In this document: positions 37,220-45,452 of the stretch, piece by piece
How the letters are laid out: every line of letters starts with the position of its first letter
Numbering within the stretch: position 1 is the stretch's first letter
From: RGIG4097 sp045613765
GTDB lineage: Bacteria; Bacillota; Clostridia; Christensenellales; CAG-917
NCBI GenBank assembly: GCA_045613765.1
Contig: JAZLBO010000003.1
Span: forward strand, 1-64,000
DNA: 64,000 nt
Direction of reading: 5' to 3'
Translations under genes and position numbers: made by a program
Notes under the pieces: generated by a model
The model's database searches: none
What the model was told of the DNA's origin: nothing
The model's input: only the letters and a program-made list of their open reading frames with translations

Positions 37220-37918
37220 ATGGATGCAAAAAAAGTCACTGCAATAGTCACAAGGGCAGTGCCTTATGGGGATACGGATATGGTGCTGACACTGGTGTCC
37301 GTTGAAGAAGGCAAGTTGACCGTCACGGCAAAGGGCTGTCTTAAACCCAAGGCAAAACTGCGTTATGCCACCGAACCTATGAACTTCGGTGAGTATATGC
37401 TTGCAGGAAGACCAGAAAGACTTGTCCTTGCAGACTGCTCACAGATTGACAGTTTTTCACCCATAACCCTTGACATAGAAAAGTACTATGCATCTGCCCT
37501 TATTCTTGAAGGGTTGCAGAAGTTGTCCATAGACAGTCAGCCGACACTTTTCATGCACGCCATAGAGATCTTAAAAGCCATGGCATACGAAGGCAAAGGG
37601 GCAGAAGAAGGTGTGACGGACTTTTTGTTGCACGCCCTTTGTGACAACGGCTATCAAGTAGATTTCAAAGCCTGTGGCAGTTGTGGTTGTATCCTTGAAG
37701 GCGACTGTGTGTTCAGTGACAAAGACGGCATAATCTGTGGTCACTGTGCAGGGCATAGAGGGGTTATGGTTGACGCCATATCCAGAAAATATATTAGTGG
37801 GGAAGATAGACAAATCCCTGCCAATCTCAAAACAAAAGCAAATATGGTCCTTGCCGACATCATTGATCAAGTGCTTGGACTTAAAATAGGCAAACATTAC
37901 TTTACGGAGTTTATATGA
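37220..37918 (+). CDS. recO: DNA repair protein RecO
   Basis: RecO loads RecA on single-stranded DNA with RecR. The 232-residue protein has an OB-fold N-domain (AIVTRAVPYGDTDMVLTLVS), a helical middle, and the zinc-finger cysteines in ACGSCGCI and ICGHCAG. It is the last gene of the conserved era block. Its stop overlaps the ATG of the next gene (ATGA), so the large anchored protein downstream is translated with it. Confidence 0.93.
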   Translation: MDAKKVTAIVTRAVPYGDTDMVLTLVSVEEGKLTVTAKGCLKPKAKLRYATEPMNFGEYMLAGRPERLVLADCSQIDSFSPITLDIEKYYASALILEGLQKLSIDSQPTLFMHAIEILKAMAYEGKGAEEGVTDFLLHALCDNGYQVDFKACGSCGCILEGDCVFSDKDGIICGHCAGHRGVMVDAISRKYISGEDRQIPANLKTKANMVLADIIDQVLGLKIGKHYFTEFI

Positions 37919-39807
37919 AAAAGAACAAAACCATTGCATGGGTTATCCCAGTCGTCAGCATCTTGATTGTTGCAATTATCGTCTGCACAGTTGTGCTTGT
38001 TCCTCGCAGTCAAGGATTTTTGGACGTCTATGAAAACCACGCATCAAGCAAGGAATTTACATCTTATGAAGTTGCAATCGAAAGCCTTCCTGCAGGTTGG
38101 TCACTTTACGCACCTTCAACATCATCATCTGAGTACAAGAACTCAAACAGTGGCTACGTCAAGGAACTTGATGCCTTTGTTGTCAAAAAGACACTTGACT
38201 CAAAGAACTATCTCAGCATCATCAAATGTGGCACAACTGAATTGATGTTCCAAGAAAACCTTGCAATCACTGCAATCCGTGTTGCAAACGGACACATTAT
38301 ACTCAAGAGCGCAAATGGTGGTATGTTTGTCACCAATTACAATGGCGAAATCATCATCCCCCAAGGTGTCATCACAGGGGCAGAAAATAGCACCATTGAC
38401 AACGCAGTCAAGGTTTTAGACAACGAACTTATCGCCATAAACCCCAATTACGACAAAAATGCAAGTGACAACAAGTCATATACATCAATCTATCGTTCAT
38501 CAACAAAGGCAGCTGCAGTCCGTGTAAAGAACGCAGGCGCATCACTCTCTGCACTTATGGGATTTGATGGCAAATACGTTGTTTCAACAGGCACAACAGA
38601 AGATGGCGTTGACGTGTCACGTATTTTCTCAATCCCCAAAAACGGCGTGGTTGAAAACTCAGACGGCACAGAATACGGCACATATTATGACAACGGCAAT
38701 GATGAATACTACACCGAAATCACATATATGGGCAATGATAAATTCTTCATTCACGAGGAGTGGGTCATTGAAGAACACGAAATCGAAGACCACGGCGCAG
38801 AATACTCATTTGTCTATGAAGACGAATATTATGTGGTGTCAAGATTTATCTATGACGCAAGCCAAGATTCAAGAACAAACTACGTGTCTGACTACTATTT
38901 CTTGAACCTTTCCAACCATTACTACGGGGCAGATAGAAACGGCTTTGCAACCAAAAACCTTATCAAAGAAGGTTACTATTACGCATCATACTGCATCTAC
39001 GTCACAACAGTGAACACATACGATAAGGAAACAAATGAACTTCTTTCTTCAGTGAAGGAAGGCAACTATGACCAATTTATTCTTAATGAAGATTTGGAAA
39101 TCGTATATTCACTCTCCGGCAACTTTGGTGAAGTGAAAAAGACGGCAGAAGATATGGATTCCGTGTCATACTTTGACCTTGCAATCAGTTTTGTTGACGG
39201 CATTGGTGTTGTTCCTTTGCCTTCTGCACAACTTCGTGTCATTGACAGTGAAGGCAAGGTGCTCTTTACCATTGACAAGACAGTGACTTCTGCAGCATAC
39301 AACAATGGTATGATCATTGCTTCAACACTCAACTCAAAGGGACAAACAATCTATGCAGTCTATGACGTAAATGGCAATGAAATCGTGCCTTTCTCAAAGG
39401 GCTTTACAGAAATCAACCCCTTCCTTGGCTACTACACAATCGCAAAACTTGACGGCAAAACAGTTCTTCTTTCAAAGGACGGCACAATCGTTGAAAAGAT
39501 GAGCGACAATAAAACAGAGCCTTTTGCAGATATTGCAAAGACATCATCAAGCACAGACATTTACAAACTCGGTTGCTATATGTTTGCAGAAACAAGAACG
39601 AGCGAATTGACAGGAGAACAAGTCAAATATTACGGCATTAAGAACTTGTCAACAGACGTCAACAACAACGTTCTCATTGAAGCAAATATGGTTTCAGGCA
39701 GTTTGCTTTATGCACCCACAGGCAATCCCGATATGGTTTACGTCTTTGCAAAGTTTGAAGGCAGTGACACCTTTACAGTGTACAAACTTACAACCGACAA
39801 CAACTAA
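37915..39807 (+). CDS. Large membrane-anchored extracytoplasmic protein, likely beta-propeller
   Basis: The 630-residue protein has one N-terminal helix (about 8-30, TIAWVIPVVSILIVAIIVC), then an all-beta outside part with propeller-like strands such as GHIILKSANGGMFVTNYNGEIIIP, QLRVIDSEGKVLFTIDK, YAVYDVNGNEIVPFSKG and KTVLLSKDGTIVEK, which look like WG-type repeats. Middle sections are rich in Tyr and acidic residues. No enzyme motif is seen. It overlaps recO by 4 bases. The function is unknown, and the layout echoes the murG-coupled protein at 18779. Confidence 0.65.
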   Translation: MKKNKTIAWVIPVVSILIVAIIVCTVVLVPRSQGFLDVYENHASSKEFTSYEVAIESLPAGWSLYAPSTSSSEYKNSNSGYVKELDAFVVKKTLDSKNYLSIIKCGTTELMFQENLAITAIRVANGHIILKSANGGMFVTNYNGEIIIPQGVITGAENSTIDNAVKVLDNELIAINPNYDKNASDNKSYTSIYRSSTKAAAVRVKNAGASLSALMGFDGKYVVSTGTTEDGVDVSRIFSIPKNGVVENSDGTEYGTYYDNGNDEYYTEITYMGNDKFFIHEEWVIEEHEIEDHGAEYSFVYEDEYYVVSRFIYDASQDSRTNYVSDYYFLNLSNHYYGADRNGFATKNLIKEGYYYASYCIYVTTVNTYDKETNELLSSVKEGNYDQFILNEDLEIVYSLSGNFGEVKKTAEDMDSVSYFDLAISFVDGIGVVPLPSAQLRVIDSEGKVLFTIDKTVTSAAYNNGMIIASTLNSKGQTIYAVYDVNGNEIVPFSKGFTEINPFLGYYTIAKLDGKTVLLSKDGTIVEKMSDNKTEPFADIAKTSSSTDIYKLGCYMFAETRTSELTGEQVKYYGIKNLSTDVNNNVLIEANMVSGSLLYAPTGNPDMVYVFAKFEGSDTFTVYKLTTDNN

Positions 39808-39942
39808 AACAAAATGTTTTTGTTGCAAAATCTATTAGTTGCAAAAGCGTAGAGAACAACGAAGAAAACAAATAAACGACACCGACACAACGGAAAACCA
39901 TGCCACTTAAACATAGTTTAATTGGCGTGCGGCATTTAGATT
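39808..39942 (+). other. Intergenic region with a nested hairpin before tsaC
   Basis: No gene is seen. ATGCC (39899-39903) and GGCAT (39931-39935) enclose a smaller perfect hairpin TTAAAC-ATA-GTTTAA (39907-39921), just before the ATG at 39943. It could affect translation of tsaC. Confidence 0.35.
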
Positions 39943-40923
39943 ATGACAGAAATCATTGATGCAGGCAAAGGCTTGCAAAAAGGCGCAGAACTCATAAAAC
40001 AAGGCGAACTTGTTGTTTTCCCCACCGAAACCGTATATGGTTTGGGTGCTGACGCCTTCAATGAAAATGCCGTTGCCAAGATTTTCAAGGCAAAGGGCAG
40101 ACCAAGTGACAATCCTCTCATTGTCCACATATCATCAATTGAACAAGTGAAGGAGATCGCAAGAGAAATCCCCGATAGTTTCTACTTGGTGGCAGAGAAG
40201 TTTATGCCCGGCCCAATATCCGTTGTTTTGAAAAGGGGGAAAGATATCCCGTCAATCGTAACTGCAGGTGGAGATACTGTGGCAGTGCGTATGCCTTCAA
40301 ATGAATATGCAAGGCAACTCATATCCCTTTCAAAGCCCCTTGCAGCCCCTTCTGCCAACAAGAGCAAGCATATATCCCCCACAACTGCACAGCACGTCTA
40401 TGACGACTTAAATGGGGAAGTGCCCCTTATCCTTGATGGTGGCAGTTGTTTTGTTGGCATAGAAAGTACAGTCCTTGATCTCACAACGGACACCCCAACA
40501 GTGTTGCGCCCCGGGGCAGTGACTGTTGAAATGCTTTTGGAAGTCCTTGGTGCAGTTGAAGAAAAGGGCAAAGTTATCAAAATTGCCAAATCACCCGGCA
40601 TGAAATACACCCACTATGCACCCAAAGTCAAGACGGTGGTTGCAGTTGATGAAAACCACGCAATAGCCGAGTATGACAAGTGCGTTTTGGACGGTGGAAA
40701 ACCCGTCCTTGTATTCCGTGATATATACGGCAACACCTTTGGGGATAGAAAGGTTATCGACCTTGGCAAAACTGCAGAAGATTATGCAAGAAATATATAT
40801 TCAGTCTTGCGCAGTGCAGAAGAAGAATATGATGAGATAATCATTGAAGAATTGCACGGCAAGGGCATGGAATTTTCTGTCATGAACAGAGTGTATAAGT
40901 CGGCAGGAAACAAGTTGGTGTAA
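39943..40923 (+). CDS. ywlC: L-threonylcarbamoyladenylate synthase (YwlC/Sua5 type)
   Basis: The enzyme makes threonylcarbamoyl-AMP, the donor for t6A on tRNAs that read ANN codons. The 326-residue length with a C-terminal Sua5 domain (about 215-326) marks the longer Sua5/YwlC form and not short TsaC. The YrdC domain has FPTETVYGLGADAFNENAV, KGRPSDNPLIVHI and SAPSANKS-like text (AAPSANKSKHISPT). SPGMKYTHYAPK marks the linker to the Sua5 domain. The next gene, a YwlE-type phosphatase, begins 2 bases after it, as in Bacillus. Confidence 0.95.
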   Translation: MTEIIDAGKGLQKGAELIKQGELVVFPTETVYGLGADAFNENAVAKIFKAKGRPSDNPLIVHISSIEQVKEIAREIPDSFYLVAEKFMPGPISVVLKRGKDIPSIVTAGGDTVAVRMPSNEYARQLISLSKPLAAPSANKSKHISPTTAQHVYDDLNGEVPLILDGGSCFVGIESTVLDLTTDTPTVLRPGAVTVEMLLEVLGAVEEKGKVIKIAKSPGMKYTHYAPKVKTVVAVDENHAIAEYDKCVLDGGKPVLVFRDIYGNTFGDRKVIDLGKTAEDYARNIYSVLRSAEEEYDEIIIEELHGKGMEFSVMNRVYKSAGNKLV

Positions 40924-40924
40924 T

Positions 40925-41365
40925 ATGCTGATCACTTTTGTTTGTGTTGGAAATACTTGCAGATCTCCCCTTCTCAAGCACCTTTTTGAAAGGTACGCTT
41001 GTGAGCAGGGCTTTCAGTGTGAAGTCAGGAGTGCAGGGCTTTGTGTCACAGACGGCAAAATGTCCATTGGCACAAAAAACGTGCTGTTAGAACACGGAAT
41101 TTCCGTTGAAAATCAAGATACAACCGTCCTTGATGAGCAACTTATAAAGGATAGCAATTTGATTGTTGCAGTTGAAAAGCGCATTGCAGATTACATATCA
41201 AATATGGGTTGTGGCAACAAGGTGTATTCGCTCTCAAGCCCCCTTCTCAATGGGGTTGATATGCTTGATCCTTATGGCGCAGGACAGGACGAATATGAAA
41301 GAATATATCGTCAAGGACTTGATGCACTTCCAAAGATCCTGTCCCTTGCCAAGATGCTCAAATAG
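40925..41365 (+). CDS. ywlE: Protein-arginine-phosphatase-type low-molecular-weight phosphatase (YwlE-like)
   Basis: The 146-residue protein has the phosphatase loop FVCVGNTCRSP with Cys7 and Arg13 and the general-acid region DMLDPYGAGQDEYE. Residue 11 is Thr. In Bacillus YwlE, Thr11 is known to steer the fold toward phosphoarginine, whereas tyrosine phosphatases have Ile there. The gene follows ywlC, the Bacillus order. I therefore predict a protein-arginine phosphatase. The kinase McsB is not in the window. Confidence 0.85.
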   Translation: MLITFVCVGNTCRSPLLKHLFERYACEQGFQCEVRSAGLCVTDGKMSIGTKNVLLEHGISVENQDTTVLDEQLIKDSNLIVAVEKRIADYISNMGCGNKVYSLSSPLLNGVDMLDPYGAGQDEYERIYRQGLDALPKILSLAKMLK

Positions 41366-41825
41366 AACTGAGCAATTCCTTGAAAATCTTAATGTGGATT
41401 TCTTCGTCAAGGATTATCCGTTCAAGCATTTGTTTTAGACTGTCTTGTGATAGATTCAAGATTGTCTTTTCATAGTTTAAGATGGCATTTTCTTCGGCAA
41501 TTATGTTTTGTTTCAAAAACCGTTTTGGCTCAAGAGTGTAGTTGACGTAACTGCCGTTCCAATAAGTTCTGCCACCAATGACAGGATAGCCACCAAGGGC
41601 AGTGATTGCCTCGCCAAGCAATTCCATGTGTTTCATCTCAGCGATGGCAATGCCAGAAAGCGCATCTTCAATCTTCTTATCTTTGACAATGAAGTGTTGA
41701 TATGAGTAAGTCATAATTGCAGTGATCTCACTGCCACTGCCACCATAAGACGGCAAAAGCAACTTGCTGTCGTTCAAGTTTTTCTCTACTTCAAGCGTAG
41801 GGTATGGCAAATCTGCACCAAACAT
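41358..41825 (-). CDS. Ferritin-like diiron protein
   Basis: The 155-residue all-helical protein shows two pairs of ferritin-type metal ligands: SGSEITAIMTYSYQH with AEMKHMELL, and AEENAILNYEKTI with ERIILDEEIHIKIF. This is the E, ExxH, E, ExxH pattern of rubrerythrin/Mn-catalase-like proteins. It may bind iron or detoxify peroxide. The ATG at 41825 has GGGGGA upstream. The frame extends to a TTG at 41876 without a ribosome site. Its 3' end overlaps ywlE by 8 bases on the opposite strand. Confidence 0.75.
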   Translation of the reverse strand: MFGADLPYPTLEVEKNLNDSKLLLPSYGGSGSEITAIMTYSYQHFIVKDKKIEDALSGIAIAEMKHMELLGEAITALGGYPVIGGRTYWNGSYVNYTLEPKRFLKQNIIAEENAILNYEKTILNLSQDSLKQMLERIILDEEIHIKIFKELLSSI

Positions 41826-41963
41826 ATTCAAACGAGTCCCCCTTTTTTTGTGATATGTATATTCAAAAGGGTGCAAAAGTGTGAAAAATGGGCAAAATAT
41901 CGCCTATAAATAGTCAAAAATATACAAAAGTGAGAAATTATATTGGATTGATGTGATTTTTGC

Positions 41964-41992
41964 TTGCAAATTCTCATCTTCTATGCTAAAAT
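41964..41992 (+). promoter_or_regulatory. Promoter of secG
   Basis: TTGCAA (41964-41969) and TAAAAT (41987-41992) are 17 bases apart, 30 bases before the secG ATG, which has a GGAGGG ribosome site. Confidence 0.65.
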
Positions 41993-42021
41993 TTCATAGA
42001 TAATTTTTTGGAGGGTACAAA

Positions 42022-42348
42022 ATGCTGAATTCACTTTTCAACACAGTTCTTGCAGCAGCAGACTTTATCACCACACCCGGTGGTTCAATTGATGCAACAG
42101 TAAGAAGCAATGTTGTTATGGCATTTATGATATTGATGATGATCGCAGCAATCGCAATGATCGTCATAGTTTTGATGCAAAAAGGCACAAATGAAAATGT
42201 TGGAGCCATCACTGGCGTGTCAGACACATATTATGGCAAGAACAAAGAAAGATCAAAGGCAAGCGTTATGAAGATAGTCACAGTTTCAGTCTTCGCATTT
42301 ATCCTTGTCTGCGCAATCATCTGCTTTGTTATTGCAACAGTTGCATAA
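42022..42348 (+). CDS. secG: Preprotein translocase subunit SecG
   Basis: SecG is the small helper subunit of the SecYEG channel. The 108-residue protein has two membrane helices (about 30-52 and 82-106) joined by the conserved loop LMQKGTNENVGAITGVSDTYYGKNK. The first 28 residues (ending TTPGGSIDATVRSN) are longer than in most SecG. GGAGGG precedes the ATG. A terminator follows, and smpB lies downstream as in Bacillus (secG-...-smpB), without the usual rnr between them. Confidence 0.9.
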   Translation: MLNSLFNTVLAAADFITTPGGSIDATVRSNVVMAFMILMMIAAIAMIVIVLMQKGTNENVGAITGVSDTYYGKNKERSKASVMKIVTVSVFAFILVCAIICFVIATVA

Positions 42349-42364
42349 CACAGGCACAACCAAG

Positions 42365-42390
42365 ACGGCTCCCAATGGGGGCCGTTTTTT
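42365..42390 (+). terminator. Terminator after secG
   Basis: Stem ACGGCTCCC-AAT-GGGGGCCGT (one G-T pair) followed by TTTTTTA. Confidence 0.85.
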
Positions 42391-42543
42391 ATTTGTCTTT
42401 GAAATGTAATTACTCTTGATATAGAACATATTGGCAAAGAATTCTCTTTGAACCTATCCACAAAAGACCTATATCAACAAAGGCACATAGATGGGACACT
42501 GGTTGCCGACTTTTGTCTATTTTAGACAAAAAAAATAAATTGC

Positions 42544-42572
42544 TTGAAAGAGAATAAAAATTATTATATAAT
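42544..42572 (+). promoter_or_regulatory. Promoter of smpB giving a leaderless message
   Basis: TTGAAA (42544-42549) and a perfect TATAAT (42567-42572) are 17 bases apart. Transcription should start about 42578-42582, at the start codon itself. No Shine-Dalgarno is present. Confidence 0.65.
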
Positions 42573-42581
42573 AATATGGTT

Positions 42582-43034
42582 ATGAAACTTATTGCAGAAA
42601 ACAGAAAGGCAAGACACGATTATTTTATTGAAGACACCTATGAGGCAGGCATTGTCTTGGTGGGTTGCGAAGTCAAGTCTATCCGTCAAGGATCAGTCAA
42701 TCTTCGTGACAGTTTTGCCATTATCAAAAATGGGGAAGTCTTTGCCGTGGGTATGCATATCGCCCCCTATCAAATGGGCAGTTATTACAACCACGATCCA
42801 AGACGAAATAGAAAACTTCTTCTCAACAAGGCAGAGATACGCAAGTTGAAAGCCAAAGTGGAACAAAAAGGCTATACCCTTGTCCCCTTGAAAGTGTATT
42901 TCAAGGATGCACTCGTCAAGATTGAACTCGGTCTTTGTAAGGGTAAAGAAACTCACGACAAGAGAGAAAGCATCAAGCGTAGAGAAGAAGATAGAAAGAT
43001 TGAAAGAATAAAGAAGGAATACAATATAAAATAA
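42582..43034 (+). CDS. smpB: SsrA-binding protein SmpB
   Basis: SmpB binds tmRNA and brings it into stalled ribosomes. Its RNA partner is encoded 16 kb away at 59040. The 150-residue protein begins MKLIAENRKARHDYFIEDTYEAGIVLVGCEVKSIRQG and has LRDSFAIIKNGE and GLCKGKETHDKRESIKRREEDR. The C-terminal tail is Lys/Arg-rich, as needed for decoding-centre entry. ATGs at 42576 and 42582 are in frame. The second fits both the family start and the predicted transcript start. metY follows after 8 bases. Confidence 0.95.
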   Translation: MKLIAENRKARHDYFIEDTYEAGIVLVGCEVKSIRQGSVNLRDSFAIIKNGEVFAVGMHIAPYQMGSYYNHDPRRNRKLLLNKAEIRKLKAKVEQKGYTLVPLKVYFKDALVKIELGLCKGKETHDKRESIKRREEDRKIERIKKEYNIK

Positions 43035-43042
43035 GGTGCACT

Positions 43043-44326
43043 ATGGACAAACACATTGATACGATATGCGTGCAAGGTGGCTACACCCCTTCAAATGGCG
43101 AGCCAAGACAAATCCCAATCATCCAAAGCACAACATTTAAGTACGATACAAGTGAGGATATGGGCAAACTCTTTGACCTTGAGGCAAGTGGATATTTCTA
43201 CACAAGACTTCAAAATCCCACAAGTGACTACGTTGCCAAAAAACTTGTGGAACTTGAAGGTGGCACTGCAGGTATGCTTACATCATCAGGACAATCAGCC
43301 AACTTCTTTGCCGTGTTCAATATCGCCAAGTGTGGCGACCACGTTTTGTCAAGTGCAAACATTTATGGTGGCACGTTCAACCTTTTCTCTGTGACAATGA
43401 AGAAGATGGGCATTGATTTTACTTTCATCTCACCTGACAGCACAGAAGAAGAAATTGAAAGAGAAATCCGTCCCAACACAAAGGTAATCTTTGGCGAAAC
43501 AGTTGCCAACCCTTCACTTGCAGTGTTGGATATTGAACTCTTTGCAAAGGTGGCACACAAGCACGGTATTCCTCTTATCATTGACAATACGTTTGCAACA
43601 CCCGTCAACTGCCGTCCTATTGAATGGGGCGCAGATATCGTCACACACTCAACTACAAAGTATATTGACGGTCACGGAGTTTCAGTTGGTGGTGCAATCA
43701 TTGATGCAGGCAAGTTTGATTGGATGGCACACGCCGACAAATTCCCCGGACTTTGCACACCTGACCATAGTTATCACGGCATAACTTATGCAGAAAAGTT
43801 TGGCAAAGAAGGTGCATTTATCACAAAGGCAACGGCACAACTTATGCGTGACTTTGGTGCAACACAATCTCCCCAACACGCATTTTATATCAATATGGGG
43901 CTTGAGAGCCTTCACGTGCGCATGGCACGCCACACCGAAAATGGCAAGGCAGTGGCAGAATTCTTGAAGGGACATCCTATGATTGAGTGGGTCACTTGCC
44001 CCGACCTTGAAGGGGACAAATATTACCATCTCGCCAAGAAGTATTGCCCGGGCGGCACTTGTGGTGTCATCAGTTTCGGTGTCAAGGGTGGACGTGGGGC
44101 CGCAGAAGCATTTATGAAGGAATTGAAACTCATTGCAATCGAAACACACGTTGCAGACGCAAGAAGTTGTTGCTTGCACCCTGCCAGCGCAACACACCGT
44201 CAAATGACAGATGAAGAACTTGTTTCTGCAGGCATAACTCCCGATTTGGTTAGATTGAGTTGTGGCCTTGAAAACAAGGCAGATCTCATCAACGACCTTG
44301 ATCAAGCACTTGCAAAAGTAAAATAA
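43043..44326 (+). CDS. metY: O-acetylhomoserine sulfhydrylase
   Basis: This PLP enzyme joins O-acetylhomoserine and sulfide to homocysteine. The 427-residue length and start HIDTICVQGGYTPSNGEPRQIPI are those of MetY, longer than cystathionine synthases. The PLP lysine is in THSTTKYIDGHG and the cofactor loop in TSSGQSANFFAVFNIAKCGDH. The metA gene follows after 58 bases and encodes the enzyme that makes its substrate. No S-box or T-box is visible before it, and it may be read through from smpB. Confidence 0.94.
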   Translation: MDKHIDTICVQGGYTPSNGEPRQIPIIQSTTFKYDTSEDMGKLFDLEASGYFYTRLQNPTSDYVAKKLVELEGGTAGMLTSSGQSANFFAVFNIAKCGDHVLSSANIYGGTFNLFSVTMKKMGIDFTFISPDSTEEEIEREIRPNTKVIFGETVANPSLAVLDIELFAKVAHKHGIPLIIDNTFATPVNCRPIEWGADIVTHSTTKYIDGHGVSVGGAIIDAGKFDWMAHADKFPGLCTPDHSYHGITYAEKFGKEGAFITKATAQLMRDFGATQSPQHAFYINMGLESLHVRMARHTENGKAVAEFLKGHPMIEWVTCPDLEGDKYYHLAKKYCPGGTCGVISFGVKGGRGAAEAFMKELKLIAIETHVADARSCCLHPASATHRQMTDEELVSAGITPDLVRLSCGLENKADLINDLDQALAKVK

Positions 44327-44384
44327 GCAGTCAAAATAGAAAGCACGTCATCACAGACAAAGCCAATAGATAGGACAAAACATT

Positions 44385-45296
44385 ATGCCAATTATCATAC
44401 CCAAAGATTTGCCTGCCTACAAGGTTATGGCAAAGGAAAAGATATTTGTAATGGACAGTGACAGGGCAGGAAAGCAGGACATCCGTCCCATAGAGATTGC
44501 CATAGTCAACTTGATGCCAACAAAGGAAGTGACAGAAGCACAACTTGTGCGTCTTTTGTCAAACAGTCCTTTGCAGATCAATATTACTCTCATCAAGATG
44601 GCAACCTATCAAAGCACCCATACAAGCACTGACCACATGGGCAAATTCTATTGCACCCTTGAAGAAGCAAAGAAGAAGAAATTTGACGGTATGATTGTCA
44701 CTGGCGCACCTGTTGAAAATATCCCCTTTGAAGAAGTCAAGTACTGGAAGGAATTGACAGAGATCATAGAGTTTGCAGAAACTCACGTTACAAGCACAAT
44801 CTATATCTGCTGGGGGGCACAAGCAGCACTCTACTATCAATATGGCATCAACAAAATCCAACTGCCCGAAAAACTCTTTGGCATCTTTGAAACAAAGGCA
44901 GCAGTTGAAAACGATATGCTCCTTAAGGGCATGAACGACACTTTCAATATCCCCCACTCAAGACACACAACCATTGATGAACAAGCAGTGTACAACAACA
45001 AGAATTTGAAAGTTCTTGCAGTGTCTGATAGGGCAGGCATCTGTATCGCCAAAACACACAACAACAAGAGTTTCTACTTTACGGGACACGCTGAATATGA
45101 TAGAAACACCTTGCTCACAGAATACGAAAGAGATTTGAGCAAAGGGGAAAAAATAAAAGCCCCCGAAAACTATTTCACAAACGAGGAAAAGAAGGAAATA
45201 TCTTGGACGTGGCGTTCAACTGCCAACCTGCTTTTCTACAACTGGCTCAACTATTACGTCTATCAAATCACTCCCTTCAATATTGAAGAAATCTAA
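44385..45296 (+). CDS. metA: Homoserine O-acetyltransferase (MetA family)
   Basis: The enzyme activates homoserine by acyl transfer. The 303-residue protein has the MetA fold with the nucleophile Cys142 in ICWGAQAAL and the His/Glu pair in FTGHAEYD. Position 111 is Glu in VTGAPVENIPFEEV. In the characterised Bacillus cereus MetA, Glu111 gives acetyl-CoA preference, while the E. coli succinyltransferase has Gly. The pairing with metY agrees with an acetyl product. Confidence 0.94.
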   Translation: MPIIIPKDLPAYKVMAKEKIFVMDSDRAGKQDIRPIEIAIVNLMPTKEVTEAQLVRLLSNSPLQINITLIKMATYQSTHTSTDHMGKFYCTLEEAKKKKFDGMIVTGAPVENIPFEEVKYWKELTEIIEFAETHVTSTIYICWGAQAALYYQYGINKIQLPEKLFGIFETKAAVENDMLLKGMNDTFNIPHSRHTTIDEQAVYNNKNLKVLAVSDRAGICIAKTHNNKSFYFTGHAEYDRNTLLTEYERDLSKGEKIKAPENYFTNEEKKEISWTWRSTANLLFYNWLNYYVYQITPFNIEEI

Positions 45297-45365
45297 AAGG
45301 GGCACAAGGTTTACAACAAAAGCCCTATTAAAAGGCAGGCGTCAAACTCAACAAAAAGACAAAAC

Positions 45366-45393
45366 AAAAGGCACTCACACGAGTGCCTTTTTT
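45366..45393 (+). terminator. Terminator after metA
   Basis: AAAGGCACTC-ACAC-GAGTGCCTTTTTT is a perfect stem with a T-run. The minus-strand transporter at 45453 converges on it. Confidence 0.88.
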
Positions 45394-45452
45394 GTATTTG
45401 TAAAAGTTTGATTTAGGTCAAAGTTAAAATTGATTTTACTTTTAACCATAGT

